The position numbers were made by a program, and so were the translations under genes. A DNA stretch of 64,000 nucleotides, from the NCBI RefSeq assembly GCF_036669915.1, contig NC_089324.1, forward strand, positions 2,133,744 through 2,197,743, written 5' to 3'. This document shows, in pieces, positions 11,184 to 22,100 of this stretch. The DNA is from Pocillopora verrucosa (lineage: Eukaryota; Cnidaria; Anthozoa; Scleractinia; Pocilloporidae). The notes below the pieces were generated by a model that was given only the letters and a program-made list of their open reading frames with translations, was not told the DNA's origin and did no database searches. Position 1 is the first letter of the stretch. Each line of letters opens with the position of its first letter.

Positions 11184-11363
11184 CCCACCCCCCCTTAGGA
11201 AAAGTTGATTTTCTCGCTTACGCTCAGGTTACATAAAAAGTAACAAGTATATTATTAAAGTATACACAATAAGCTTTCATTTGATACCAAATACACTATG
11301 TCTTACGGGGGGTGCTACGAAAATTGATTTCTAGCCGCATTTCAGGATTTGGCTCATGGACTA
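11184..11363 (-). repeat. Right terminal inverted repeat of the PIN/CXC transposon
   Basis: Inverted counterpart of 5311-5483. It ends ...TGGCTCATGGACTA, followed by the candidate 3 bp duplication ATT. A GTTGCCATGGCAAC-type palindrome just inside (about 11023-11040) resembles sequence near 5630 and 7510. Confidence 0.88.
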
Positions 11364-11865
11364 ATTAGCATACGTAGTGGCTTTCAAGCGTTCGCGACTC
11401 AATCCGTTCCAAAATTACCGCTCAATAACATCTTTTAGTAGTGTGGATTAGCCGCGATTAATACGGCTTGTATATGCGTCTGTAAGTATTATGCGCGTTT
11501 GCGCCATGATGCTTCAGGAGGTCGCAATCCAAATACGTTGAAATACAAAATAACTGACCAAAGAGTTTTATAAGCAAAAATCTCGTGATTCGTCATGTGA
11601 CCCAGCCCTGTCTGTGCATGACAACGTCAATCATCATCAAGATAACACGCGTGATCAGCATGTGAACACCTCATTGGATCACAGTTAGTTGTCATGGTGT
11701 TGAGGGCCCAATGACCACTGGGTACTATTGCGCAATTTTTCCATTTTGTGGCGGAGGAAAAAAAAAAAGACGACCAAAAAACAAAGGCATTTTATGACTG
11801 GGCTACCACAGGTATCCCAGTAATCAGTAACTAGTGTAAAATGCTAAATTGTCTTCAAGGAAGGT

Positions 11866-11942
11866 AGCCCAGGGTCATTTTGGCTCCTTGTCAGCGGTAT
11901 GATCGCTAAACCAAAATAATGCCAAAATGGCCCTGGGCTCGA
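11866..11942. repeat. Inverted repeat (hairpin) upstream of SLC52A
   Basis: AGCCCAGGGTCATTTTGGC at the left pairs with GCCAAAATGGCCCTGGGCT at the right, with a ~40 bp loop. It is about 90 bp upstream of the transporter start codon. It may be a small MITE or a regulatory hairpin; the sequence alone does not decide. Confidence 0.7.
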
Positions 11943-12029
11943 GACTGGGTCACGATGGGAAAGGGGGCATATTCCAGATCCAGTATTAGTACATGATTAT
12001 GTAACTCTCTTCTGAAAGTAACTTGCGAA

Positions 12030-15000
12030 ATGGCAGAGGGACAAGCTTTCATTCGAAGCACAGGATGGAACTCATTTTGCTTGAGAAAGAACATTTCCTG
12101 GACCACGTACGTTCTAATCTGTCTATTTGGCCTGGGTTCCTGGGTAGCTGTCAATGGTTTGTGGGTTGAATTGCCTGTGCTTGTGGGATATGCCCCAGAA
12201 CAGTGGAGCCTTCCATCGTATCTCACAGTTATCATTCAGTTGGCGAACATCGGCCCCGTGATTTACGCCTTGGGGAACCGCTTCGCTCCTCACATCGTTC
12301 ACGAAAAAACGACGATTCTTTTTATTGTGGCGATTGGGTGTATAGCGTGCGCCTTGTTGGGTCTTTATTGGGACGAGACAAGCTCTATTGGTGGCAAACA
12401 ACACAGCACAGTTCTTTTTATCTTATCCTTCTTGCTGGCATTAGTTGATTGTACATCCTCTTTGGTATTTCTCACGTTCATGTCTACTTTCCCATCAACT
12501 TATATGAGTGCGTTGTTTGTTGGTGAAACCTCAAGTGGTTTGCTGCCATCATTAGTAGCTTTGGCCCAGGGCATTGAAAATGGAGGTACAAACAGCAGCA
12601 AAAACACTACTGATCACAAGACCCACTTAATTCCCCAATCAAGGTTTTCACCAGAGGTATTTTTCTTCTTTTTGTTCACAATCATGGTTATTTGTGGGAT
12701 AGCCTTTTTGGCGCTGAATTATTTACCAGTGGCCAAAAGACAACATGTCAGACAAAAACAAATTAAAACACGAAGAAACAGCAACAGTTCTACACAGCCA
12801 CTTTTCGATGATACTACAAGAAGTAGATTTCAGTCTACATCAACAAGTGACGTTTCTCCTCAAGATTCTTACTTGAGTCACCAATCTGTCAACAGTGATA
12901 CATTCTCCTGGTGTGAACGTCACATATTACTTCTGCTCTGTATTCAAACTTGGATAAACTGCCTTTCCAATGGTGTCTTGCCATCGATACAAGCATACGC
13001 CAGTATTCCCTATGGCAACAAGACATACCATTTAGGTAAAAAATGAATAATGAACTCCTTTCACTCGTAAGATCTCATGAATTACGGTCTTTTCGTCCAA
13101 AAGTCTCTTCGTCCAAGTCTTTTCATCCATAAAAATTTTCATCTAAGTCTGTTCATCTAATGGTAAAGTCTTTTCTCGAAACATATAAATAACTTTTAGA
13201 AGGCTAGACGAGGCCATATAAAGAACTTATTAGCGCGAGCCATTGCCATTTTGGTAGAAGTAAATTTCTTGTTGTGCTATGTTACTGGTCATGTTGGACA
13301 CTTAGTGATGTTACACTTAGTTGTCTATTACGCCTAATTGATGCTTAACAACAAGCCTAATATTCCCATTTCTTTCGTGTGAAATAATTAAATGGCAAGT
13401 CTTTATTTTTGTCACTATTTAATAAAGTATACCGTGTTACAACTTCATTTAAAACAATGTTATAACTTTGACAAAAAGACTTGGACAAAAAGACTCTTGG
13501 ATGAAAAGACTCTTGAACGAAAAGACCGGGCACTGATCTTGTAGTTATTACTCCTTACTGTCTGCAGTACATTTCTCATAATGTTAGTTTTAAGATTTTG
13601 TTGCTTGATGAGAGAATAATCCCACAATCAATATTTTCCTTTATTCCTACCATGTTTCTTCTTGATATTGTGTTTATGTTGTAAGTCGTGGTCATTCCAA
13701 GTAGTGAAAGGGTTACCAATTATGAGGTGTCTGTGAATCAGCAGCTTCCTCCGAAATTCCTTGTGAATACCCACTAGGCAAGAAATGAAGTTAAAAAGGC
13801 AATTTAATTTACATCCTGAAATCAGCATTTTGCTTCTTAAAGGGATTTCTTTTGGCTTATTAAAATGTTCCTACCTAATCCATTCAAGGGTATTGAAAAT
13901 CCTCAGGGAGAAAAAGCAACATTTTTTAAGGAAAGATACTGGAAAATGAAGGGGAATTTCTGAATGGTGGGGTATCAATGGAAAGTGTTTTAAGCTAATG
14001 ACAAGTTGCAAGCTCTTGTTGTTAAGGTCAAAAATAATGTGTGATGTCAGAATTTTACAGAAAGACTAGGGTGATATGTAAATTTAAGAGCCAGTGTGAT
14101 GTGTGATTTGCCTCCCCCTCATTTCACAAAAACCTCAAGATTTCCCTGAAACCTTGCACACAAGAAGAGAGATTTGAAGGTTTTCATTTGAAATTGTGAC
14201 ATGTTTAATGCAGTTTGAATATATGTGAGGTATGACTTGTTGTAACATTGTAAAATCTGTATGTGAAACAGGATCAGAACACCCTTTGCTACCCTCTTTT
14301 TATGCAGAGCTGTGAAAGAATGGTTGTTACTCAGTACAGTAGAGTATGAGGCACAAAAACTAGTTAATCACTCTTCCTTCTGAAAGAGATTTAGTCGTGC
14401 TTTATTTAACCCTCCCAGAAGTGATTAACAAGTAACTTCTCCCAATAATATCTAGACATTATCCTGCATATAGGTCATGAGATTACTCAAACTTATCAGG
14501 TAGGAGTTGTTATAACACCAATAACACCAAATTCTCAGAACTTATTTACCAGGAAATGTGGATCAGCTAGAGGGGAAAATGAACAATCAGATCTTGGGAG
14601 TTTAGATGTGATCTAATTGTTGATTCTCCTCTTCAGATGTTACATGTTCTTGTGTAAATTAGTTACAAGAATTTGTTGTTGGATCAAGAAAACAACAATT
14701 TTTATGTGGTAAGTTTGAATATTCTCATTACCTGTTTGCTTGATATTGTTTGGATGTTATAGAGAGAATTAAGTTATATGATTATCACTTCTGGGAGTGA
14801 AAAGGTTAATTAATTAAAAAAACCAGGAATAAGTTAGCATCTTGACAGTGCATATCTTGTCTCTCCATAGTTGCCACACTGTCAAATATAGCGAGCGCAT
14901 TGACTTGTTTCATTGCCTTATGGTTTCCATCAACATCTTCCAGACTAGTTACAGTGTTGGCAAGTGTGTATACAGTCCTCAGCACATACATCATCATCCT

Positions 15001-16082
15001 TGCAGCCATGAGCCCAACACCACCCATGCATGGTACAAGTGTTGGGAGCTTGATAGTGGTAAGTTTATGAAAATGATGATTCACTGAATCTTGCATGTTA
15101 GTGGTTTAACCCTTTAACTCAAAGAGGTGATTAACATGTTACTTCTTATAATATACATACATTATTCAGCAAACAGGTAATGAGAATGTTCAAACTTACC
15201 AGGTAGAAATTGTTATTTTGATCAAACAGCAAAATCTTGTTACTAATTTACAAGGAAATGTGTATCAGCTAGAGGGGAGAATTAACAATCCAATCTTGGG
15301 AGTTGAGGGGTTAAAAAGGTGAACTGTCTGAAAGTTGTCTGAAAGTTGTCTGAAAGTTCTCTGAAAGTTCTCTGAACATTCTCTGAAACATGTAAAATAA
15401 ACCAAGTCAAAAGATACATAAGAGCTAGTAGAATAAGGAAGATGGTAGAGATGGTTTTCACAGGTGATAGACAAAAAAGTTTTTTGTCCCCATGAGGAAT
15501 CAAAACCTTTTGATTTCAGGCTTTGATGCTCTACCACCACATGTAGGTGTTTCTCAGACCTGCAATCAGCCTCAAAATTAGTTGACACATCATGTTTGAA
15601 GAGTGCTATTTATTTGTAGAATAATACTCCTGTTTTTACCACACTCTAAATCATTGATAAGACCCTCCCTCCCCAAAAAGTTCATAAAATCATAATACAA
15701 CATTGTTTTAGGGGGAGGGGGGGATGAATAGGTTGGCTTACTGAGAGCAAAAGAGATAAAATTGGAAAAAAAATGGGGACCTTAAATTGTCTAAGTGTCA
15801 ACAATTTTGTTGCTGATTGTAGATAAGGAATTATTTGGCCCTGTATTTTTATCTAATTTAACTTGTTTACTAATTCTTATTTTTCTTCTCTGTTTCCAGA
15901 TTTTTGTTAGTATTGTCAGCGGCATTCTAATTAGTTATACTAAGTTGACCATCTCAACAATCATGCGTGACCATGGTAAACGGGCATTATTTTGGTGTGG
16001 TATTTGTATACAGATAGGGTCATGTATCGGTGCTCTTGTCATGTTCCCTCTTGTAAATATTGCTAAGCTTTTTCACCAGTGA
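12030..16082 (+). CDS. SLC52A: Riboflavin transporter, SLC52A family, three coding exons, complete
   Basis: Exons 12030-13035, 14871-15058 and 15900-16082 join in phase to a 458-residue protein, close to vertebrate SLC52A members (roughly 445-470). The start ATG sits in a good context (GCGAAATGG). The family N-terminal signature is clear: GSWVAVNGLWVELPVLV, then LPSYLTVIIQLANIGPVIY. Many hydrophobic helices follow, about five or six before a polar loop with N-glycosylation sequons and a Ser-rich stretch (residues ~190-290). More helices are split over exons 2 and 3, including STYIIILAAMSPTPPMHG. The protein should be a plasma-membrane riboflavin (vitamin B2) importer. Which vertebrate paralogue it matches best cannot be decided here. 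Intron 1 holds MITEs. Confidence 0.93.
13078..13535. mobile_element. MITE-like element with inverted subterminal repeats, in SLC52A intron 1
   Basis: The left end, GGTCTTTTCGTCCAA with repeated AGTCTTTTCATCC-type units, is the inverted counterpart of the right end, which has ACTTGGACAAAAAGACTC and GAACGAAAAGACCGG. The ends are built of several copies of a ~14 bp unit (AGTCTTTTCRTCCA). The interior is AT-rich and non-coding. Confidence 0.75.
14405..14612 (+). mobile_element. MITE copy, family A (TTAACCC...AAGTGATTAACA)
   Basis: Begins AACCCTCCCAGAAGTGATTAACAAG and ends near TCAGATCTTGGGAGTTTA. Shared internal blocks are TCAGCTAGAGGGGA and CAGGTAGGAGTTGTTAT. The same family recurs at 15107, 20815 and 24500. 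It lies in SLC52A intron 1. Confidence 0.7.
15107..15318 (+). mobile_element. MITE copy, family A, in SLC52A intron 2
   Basis: Starts TTTAACCCTTTAACTCAAAG and ends ATCTTGGGAGTTGAGGGGTTA, giving inverted TTAACCC ends. It has the same interior as the other family A copies (TACCAGGTAGAAATTGTTAT, TCAGCTAGAGGGGAGAATTA). Confidence 0.75.
15475..15600 (-). repeat. tRNA-derived SINE fragment in SLC52A intron 2
   Basis: On the minus strand it has an A-box-like TGGTGGTAGAGCATCAAAG and a B-box-like GGTTTTGATTCCTC, as in a tRNA head. Cloverleaf pairing is not convincing, so I call a SINE fragment. Confidence 0.5.
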
Positions 16083-17030
16083 AAGAGCTGTTAGCCAGTG
16101 AAATTCCCAAAATTTGTGGAATAAATCACTACTAAATCAAACAATCAAATTGCTTTAGAATTTGTCCAGTAGAAACATGAGTTGCTAGAAAGTAAAATTC
16201 TCAGCTTTATGCTCTTCTGCTTTAGTTGGAAATTTTGACTCTGGTAGGGAACAGCTGTGAGTCAGATGCGAAACTTTTTTATATGCCGAGCTAAATACAA
16301 GAGTTATAACCTTTTCTGTAGCTATTTCCAGAAACTGTGTATGGAACATTTCAAGATGGTTGGAATGATCAGCTGTATATTTTTGAACAGGAGTTGGTCA
16401 TGATGTGAATTAAGTTCAGCTCATGAAAACTTTGGTATTTGAACAGAATCTTATGTGTGATTAACTTCAGGCTTTACTGTGATTAATTTGTTTTAAGAAT
16501 TCTTCAACTGGTATTTCTTTGATATTTCTGAATACCCAGGGATTCTATAGAAGATTGTCAGAGAAAGAAAACTGCATTACAATTTGAATCGCTTGCATGC
16601 ACTGAACAGTACCAACTGAAACCACAGGGAGTCATCTGTGTGTTTTGTGTGGTGGATGTGCAGGCATAATCACGTTATGCCTGTGCAGTGAACAAAGCAC
16701 AGACAAAAAGAAGGGAAAATCATTGGGAATTTTTGCAATTACTGGCTTTTGTTTGTCTATTGAAATTTGCTTTTGTTTGTTTAACTTCTCAAATTTACTT
16801 ACAACTAATATCAAGAGGTAAAAAATTGAATTAATAACTGGATAATTTTGTCTAGTGGATGGCACGATGCCTGGCAGTGTCACGCAAATACTCTAGTTTC
16901 ATCCAATATGTTGGGAAATTTGTTCCTAAAAGGACAAGGAAAGATATGGAAACCTGGGGCTAGATTTGGGGAAGTTTTAATGATATGGCAGAAATTTCTG
17001 CTTATAAAAACTACTTACCATTTTATGCAT
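16083..17030 (+). other. Probable 3'UTR of SLC52A, no gene
   Basis: Non-coding, AT-rich DNA downstream of the transporter stop. No other exon is supportable here. Confidence 0.45.
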
Positions 17031-17033
17031 TAG

Positions 17034-17134
17034 CCTGCATTGCTAGTAGTCTGCAATTTTGGGGGCGAAGAGAAAATTTTTTCATTTTTCTCTCTGCCCC
17101 CAAAATCACAGACTGCCAGCAATGCAGGCTATTT
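17034..17134. repeat. Foldback element (~100 bp near-palindrome)
   Basis: AGCCTGCATTGCTAGTAGTC and TTTTGGGGGCGAAGAGAAAA on the left pair with CTCTCTGCCCCCAAAA and GACTGCCAGCAATGCAGGCT on the right. The arms are ~45 bp around a T-rich loop. A related half (TTTTTCTCTCTGCCCCCAAA) recurs near 27520. Confidence 0.8.
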
Positions 17135-17319
17135 ATGCACAAGATTTTTTGACTCAAAAAGCCAAGCTGTGGCTGGGTAGGCCAATAAGCTCGAATACAG
17201 ACTTTACTTTATGAATAGTACAAGATTTTAAGAGTGAACTGTTAGGACTTGCATTAGGTATTTAAAGATGAAGGCATTGTAATTTGTGTGTATTAAAAAT
17301 AAGTTTAAGTGATCATGAC

Positions 17320-17545
17320 CCCTCCTAATCCACTATTCCAGTGGTTACTTAACATTTTGATCCCCAAGAGTGACGAGAATCTAATATCTCCTTACAATAA
17401 TACACAACAAGGACACAAGGATAGAGGAAATTATTGGGTTTTAATGAAGATCTTGATTGTTCAATGAATTCTCCTTGTCAGCACCTTAGGGAGTATACAG
17501 AGAGGAGTGTGGAGAAGATGCATTTTGATGTTAGGATGTAAAAGT
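17320..17545. mobile_element. Decayed MITE related to the copy at 38320 (family C)
   Basis: Shares GATCTTGATTGTTCAATGAATTCTCCTTGTCAG and TATACAGAGAGGAGTGTGGAG-type blocks, in part, with 38320-38535. The ends are degraded. Confidence 0.45.
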
Positions 17546-17599
17546 TTAATGCCATGAAACTATGCCAGCAAAGAAGCAAATTATACTTGACCCTTTTTT

Positions 17600-19188
17600 T
17601 AACACAAGACTTTATTTACATCATTCAGTAATAACAATAAAATTCAGTGCTTCTCCATATCTTTGAAATAATACCATAGTTGCCACATAGTTGTTGGATT
17701 TTGAATTCCCTGACTTTCCTTTAGACAAACATAAAATTTCCCTTTTTAACCATCCAAATTAATTATTTCACGAGTGACTTCTGATAGTGTCCTACGACCT
17801 CAACCCTCAGCCTGAAAACCTAAGTTTCCAGCAAGTCACAAAAAGTGTACATAAAGTCACATACAGTGTACATGCATTGATAGCTTTTTAGGGTAACACG
17901 GTAAGTGGACTGATTCAGTTGGAAACCTAACATCAGTTTGTCATTGAATTACATTATAAAAAAATCTACCAAAGCAACACTTGCTGAGGAATTGAAAATG
18001 TTAAAACAATGAAAAATTGAAACACATGTGCATGATTACATTCACAAACCAAGTTGAACTTTCTTTACAAAGGGAAAGGACAAGATTGTCAGGAAATGTC
18101 AATAGTTCTCAAAAACATACACGAGTAACCTCAACATGACAAAGGAAAGTGTCACCATGTCACCAGGAAAAGGTTCAGGAGAAGATGAATAGGCAACTTC
18201 TTGACGACTTGAAATTTCACTTGACTTCCTTCAAATATGTAAATTTCCCCTGAATCAAAGTGAAATTCCTGGACTTTCCCAGATCTTGAAGAAATTTCAT
18301 TTTCCTAATCTTTTCTTTGACCTGTGGCAACCATGGAATACCCATAGCTAGGGTGTTTTGAAGACATGGGAACTGTAAATCAATGTTTGTATGGATAATT
18401 TACCAAGATAGAAAGAAATTCATACTTTTCTTTACAACATGCAGCCTTAGGGAGGGTTAGAAGGAAAGAGCCAACAATTCTTCCACATCAGAATTCTCAT
18501 GACTGTATAATCCTGGGCTAAGTATTTAATTTTTACAATGACAATAATAATAATGGAATTTAGTGGTGGATATTTGACTGTTTCCAAGTCCGATAGGAAT
18601 TTGAAATGTTAGTTTTGTGGAGGGAGGGAAACTGGAAAACCCTGCCATGAGAACCAACAACAAACTCAACCTAAGCCTGACATCAAGTCCGGGATTCAAA
18701 CCCAGGCCACAGCAGTGCCCTCTTGTCACTCCTCCCAGAAAGGGGGTGAAATGCAGCTTTCTCAACATTATCCCAAAAGAGGTGACAAGAGCACCAAACT
18801 TATCTGTTCAACAAAATTAAGGAATGTTACCAGGAAAGAACACCTTCTCTCTAAATGAAAAAAAGAGGGAGATCTCCTACTGACAACAAGGAATAGAGAG
18901 TTAGTAGTTGACTTCTCTTCTTTTTCCCTGTTCCTTTCTGCAAAGAACAGAAAGATGTCCTAGACATCATCTGTCCCAAGCTCAACTAGGAAACATCACC
19001 CAGTAAAGGTTTAAATAACTGCACTTTTTTTCATTTCGTCAAGCAAGTTATTTCATTCAAAAAGTGCAAGCTCAAGAAACATTTTATCCTTTTGTGATAC
19101 TTTAAAAAGCCTTTTGTAAGGAGGCAAAGTTTGAAAAATACAATGTTACACTACCTATATTGAAAAATCTTATTTTATCAACAATTGG
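17600..19188 (-). other. Probable 3'UTR of DNAJB11
   Basis: Follows the DNAJB11 stop on the minus strand. A minus-strand AATAAA-type signal (TTTATT on the plus strand) is at about 17609. It contains a degenerate tRNA-like/SINE fragment at ~18640-18740 (B-box-like GGTTTGAATCCCGG on the minus strand). No coding exon is seen. Confidence 0.5.
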
Positions 19189-22100
19189 TTAGAGTCCATT
19201 ATAAACTTTCTGTTGAGATTGTTGCTTCAAGATGGTCTTCAAAGCTGAAAACAAAGACGAAGATTAATTAGTGATTTGCTAATTTATGAGCAATACAATA
19301 GTCTAATATAGAAGAGTGTTTTTTTTTTTGTTAAATGGCATCCTTATCTTCTTTGAGCTGGTATTGAAGCAATACAAAAAAGGCCAGTCTGCATCAACAT
19401 GTACAGTCAAACCTGTACTCAGTAATTACTCATGGGGAATGGCTTAATACAAGTTGACCACTAAATACAGGTTTAACAGAATAGGGGTGTAACCTAACCT
19501 AACCCTATATATTTATATACACTGTGCATTTCTTTTCTTTTTTTTCCACAAAACATGTACATTAACCCCTGTTAATTAACTCTCCTGTAAGCAGACATCC
19601 ACCCTAATTTTCCCTAGTATCCCCTTATGGGAATAATTCTCAAAGGCAGACAGCTCAACTGATGGACACTTTTTACAATTTTCAGGGGTGCAGCAGTTAA
19701 CTGTGTGTTATCTCAATAACAAATAAAATGGAACTCCAATATACTCTTGTTTTAGTTTCTTGGTTAATCAATTCTCATGGTAGAAATAGAACCTACCTTC
19801 TTTTTCACTTTCTGACATGCCACCTCTTGGAAATTCAACATCAAATGTTATAAAAAGATCCCCTTTCTCGTGATTGTTTTCATAGTTAGGCATGCCCTCT
19901 TCTTTCTTTTTTATGCGTGCTCCTGGCCATGTGATTTTCTCCCGCACAATGTGCACCTGATGGAAAAGCAAACTCATCAACCTTCCATATCCATTCTCCC
20001 TGCTCTTTGACGTGCATTTCTTATGATTTAAGCCACAAGAATTATTTTTCAGTTATCTTTGGTGATCCTTGCAATCCACTTGGCTCACAGTGGTGCAAAG
20101 GGGTGGTATACAAATAGCTGAATATCAAACTGTTATTACAGTGTAATATAAAAACTCTTATCAAGATGTGATAGATATTTAATTTTCATTCTCATACACT
20201 GCAGGCAAACAAGAGAAGACAACTATTTTCAGGGCAAAGGAGTGGATTGTAAAGTGCTGGAAATCAAATTATCATCAATTTTCATGGAGAAAAACCTTAG
20301 AAAAACTTTGAAAAACCTTTTAACCCTTTAACTCCCATGAATGACCGAGACGGAATTTCTCATTACAATGTTAATACAATATAAAGCAGACAAGTGATGA
20401 GAAAAAGAAAAATATCAGTTAGGGGACTATTAGCTGATCCAAAACCAAATTCTCTGGACCAACATAACAAGAATTGTATTGCAGAAAGTAAGGAGAATTA
20501 CTCACAAGATCTTGGGAGTGAAAGTGTTAAGGGCTGATTGGTTTAATGTTTATGTAAACAGATCTCATGTGAATCCACTCGCAAGCTCAACCATAAACTA
20601 ACCTTGTGACCATCAAGATGGTCAATATCCATTTCAAATCCATTTAATGCATCAATTAAAGCAACAGTCACATTTGTGTAAAGATCATCTCCTTTTCTCT
20701 GAAATCTATCGTGCCTGTTGATGTGATACACTCTTTAAAATTGCTGCACCGTAAGTCTGCTTACAAACTGATAAAGGCTAATACTGTTGGGTCCTATCCA
20801 AGTTGCCACATCATTAACCCTTACCCCTCCAGAAGTGATAAACAAGTTACTTCACCCTATAATATCCATACATTTACCAGAAAACAGCTGATGAGAATGC
20901 TCAAAAGTTTTCTTGATCAAACACAAAATTCTTTGAACAAACTTAAAGAAAATGGGTGAAAGCCAGAGGGGAGAATTAACAATCAGATTTTCCAGTAGCT
21001 CAACTAAAAGGGTTCAGCAAATTGGAGTATCTCCACCCCCTCTGGACGGGATTCTGCTCCATTGTAGGTAACACTCGCCACCCTCCCTCTCTTCCCCTAC
21101 TTTGTCACATTTCCCACACAGTTGGCAGGTAAAAGTTTATGCCCCAGGGTGGAGTGAGTGGGGTGAGCATTGTAGGAGTTAAGCATCTTGCCCACAACTT
21201 AACCCCCTGACCTCTTGATCAGACCAAGGGCCTGTTTCTCGCAAGTCCCACAAACTTAACAGGCCCAAAGCTAAATCTTAAGATCAAAACTGAAAGAATA
21301 GAGAGGTCCACCTTATCAGTCCACTTTGTTTCTTTAGCTAACAGTTTTTTTTGGTACAATTTTCAAACCTTTTGAAAACCCCATTTTGAATAAAACAGAA
21401 AAGCTTTATGGGCTTGTTAAGTTACCGGGAACTTTGAGCAACATACCCCAGGAACACAAACCATCATGTCATGATAACTCCCATCACTTGAAAGAGTGCC
21501 TAGAGTAAAGCCTTGGGTAACCCTTTAGACAAAATGTTATTCCCCTTTAATTTCACAGAGAAATACCAAACAACTTGAGAACATTAACCCTTTAACTCCC
21601 AGTTCAAATTTGTAATTCTCCTTACTGTCAACTATACAGTTCTTATAATGTTAGTTCTAAGAATTTAGTGTTGGATCATCTAATTATTCTCAAGTTTATA
21701 TGTTTCTTTATTCTCATCACTTATCTGATTGGTATTGTATTGATATTGTTAGGAGAAATTCTGCCTTGGTCACTCATGGGAGTTAAAGGGTTAAAATCAG
21801 CCCTAATCTAGATGTACCTTTGTTCTCTAATGATAAACTTCAAATCACCAGGTTCACCATCAATGTGAGGCTCACCTAACCAACAAAGAGAAGCATCATT
21901 TGAAAGACAATCGTGGTCATTCCTTTAAAAGAGACTTCTCAGGAGATTAATGGTGCAACTGGACCCAAGAAAGTTCAACTTCAAAAAGAAGAAAAAAGGG
22001 GGGAATTGTGGATGCTGTGGTTCAATTTTGTTCTTGGTTCAAACAGTAGTTGCTTGATTATTTTGAAATCATTTGCATTCCTTTGATTTCTATGGTAGAG

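Larger units (their letters stand above)
5311..11363. mobile_element. DNA transposon with long terminal inverted repeats, carrying a PIN/XPG-like + CXC gene
   Basis: The two ends are inverted copies beginning TAGTCCATGAGCCA. A 3 bp direct repeat ATT flanks them (5308-5310 and 11364-11366), a candidate target-site duplication. Inside are the broken nuclease-like gene (5766-7130) and a 3.1 kb Penelope-like insertion (7647-10786). Without that insertion and its duplicated target the element would be about 2.9 kb. No DDE transposase, RNase H-like or tyrosine recombinase domain is visible, so either the PIN-like protein is the mobility enzyme or the element moves in trans. I cannot assign it to a named superfamily. 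Confidence 0.8.

Noticed and set aside
12123-12448. Antisense and other-frame ORFs within SLC52A exon 1
   Set aside because: Overlap a well-supported transporter exon and show no domain.
15265-15588. ORFs over the CTGAAAGTTGT/CTGAAAGTTCT tandem repeats at ~15325-15385
   Set aside because: A short ~12 bp tandem repeat next to a MITE and a SINE in an SLC52A intron; no coding evidence.
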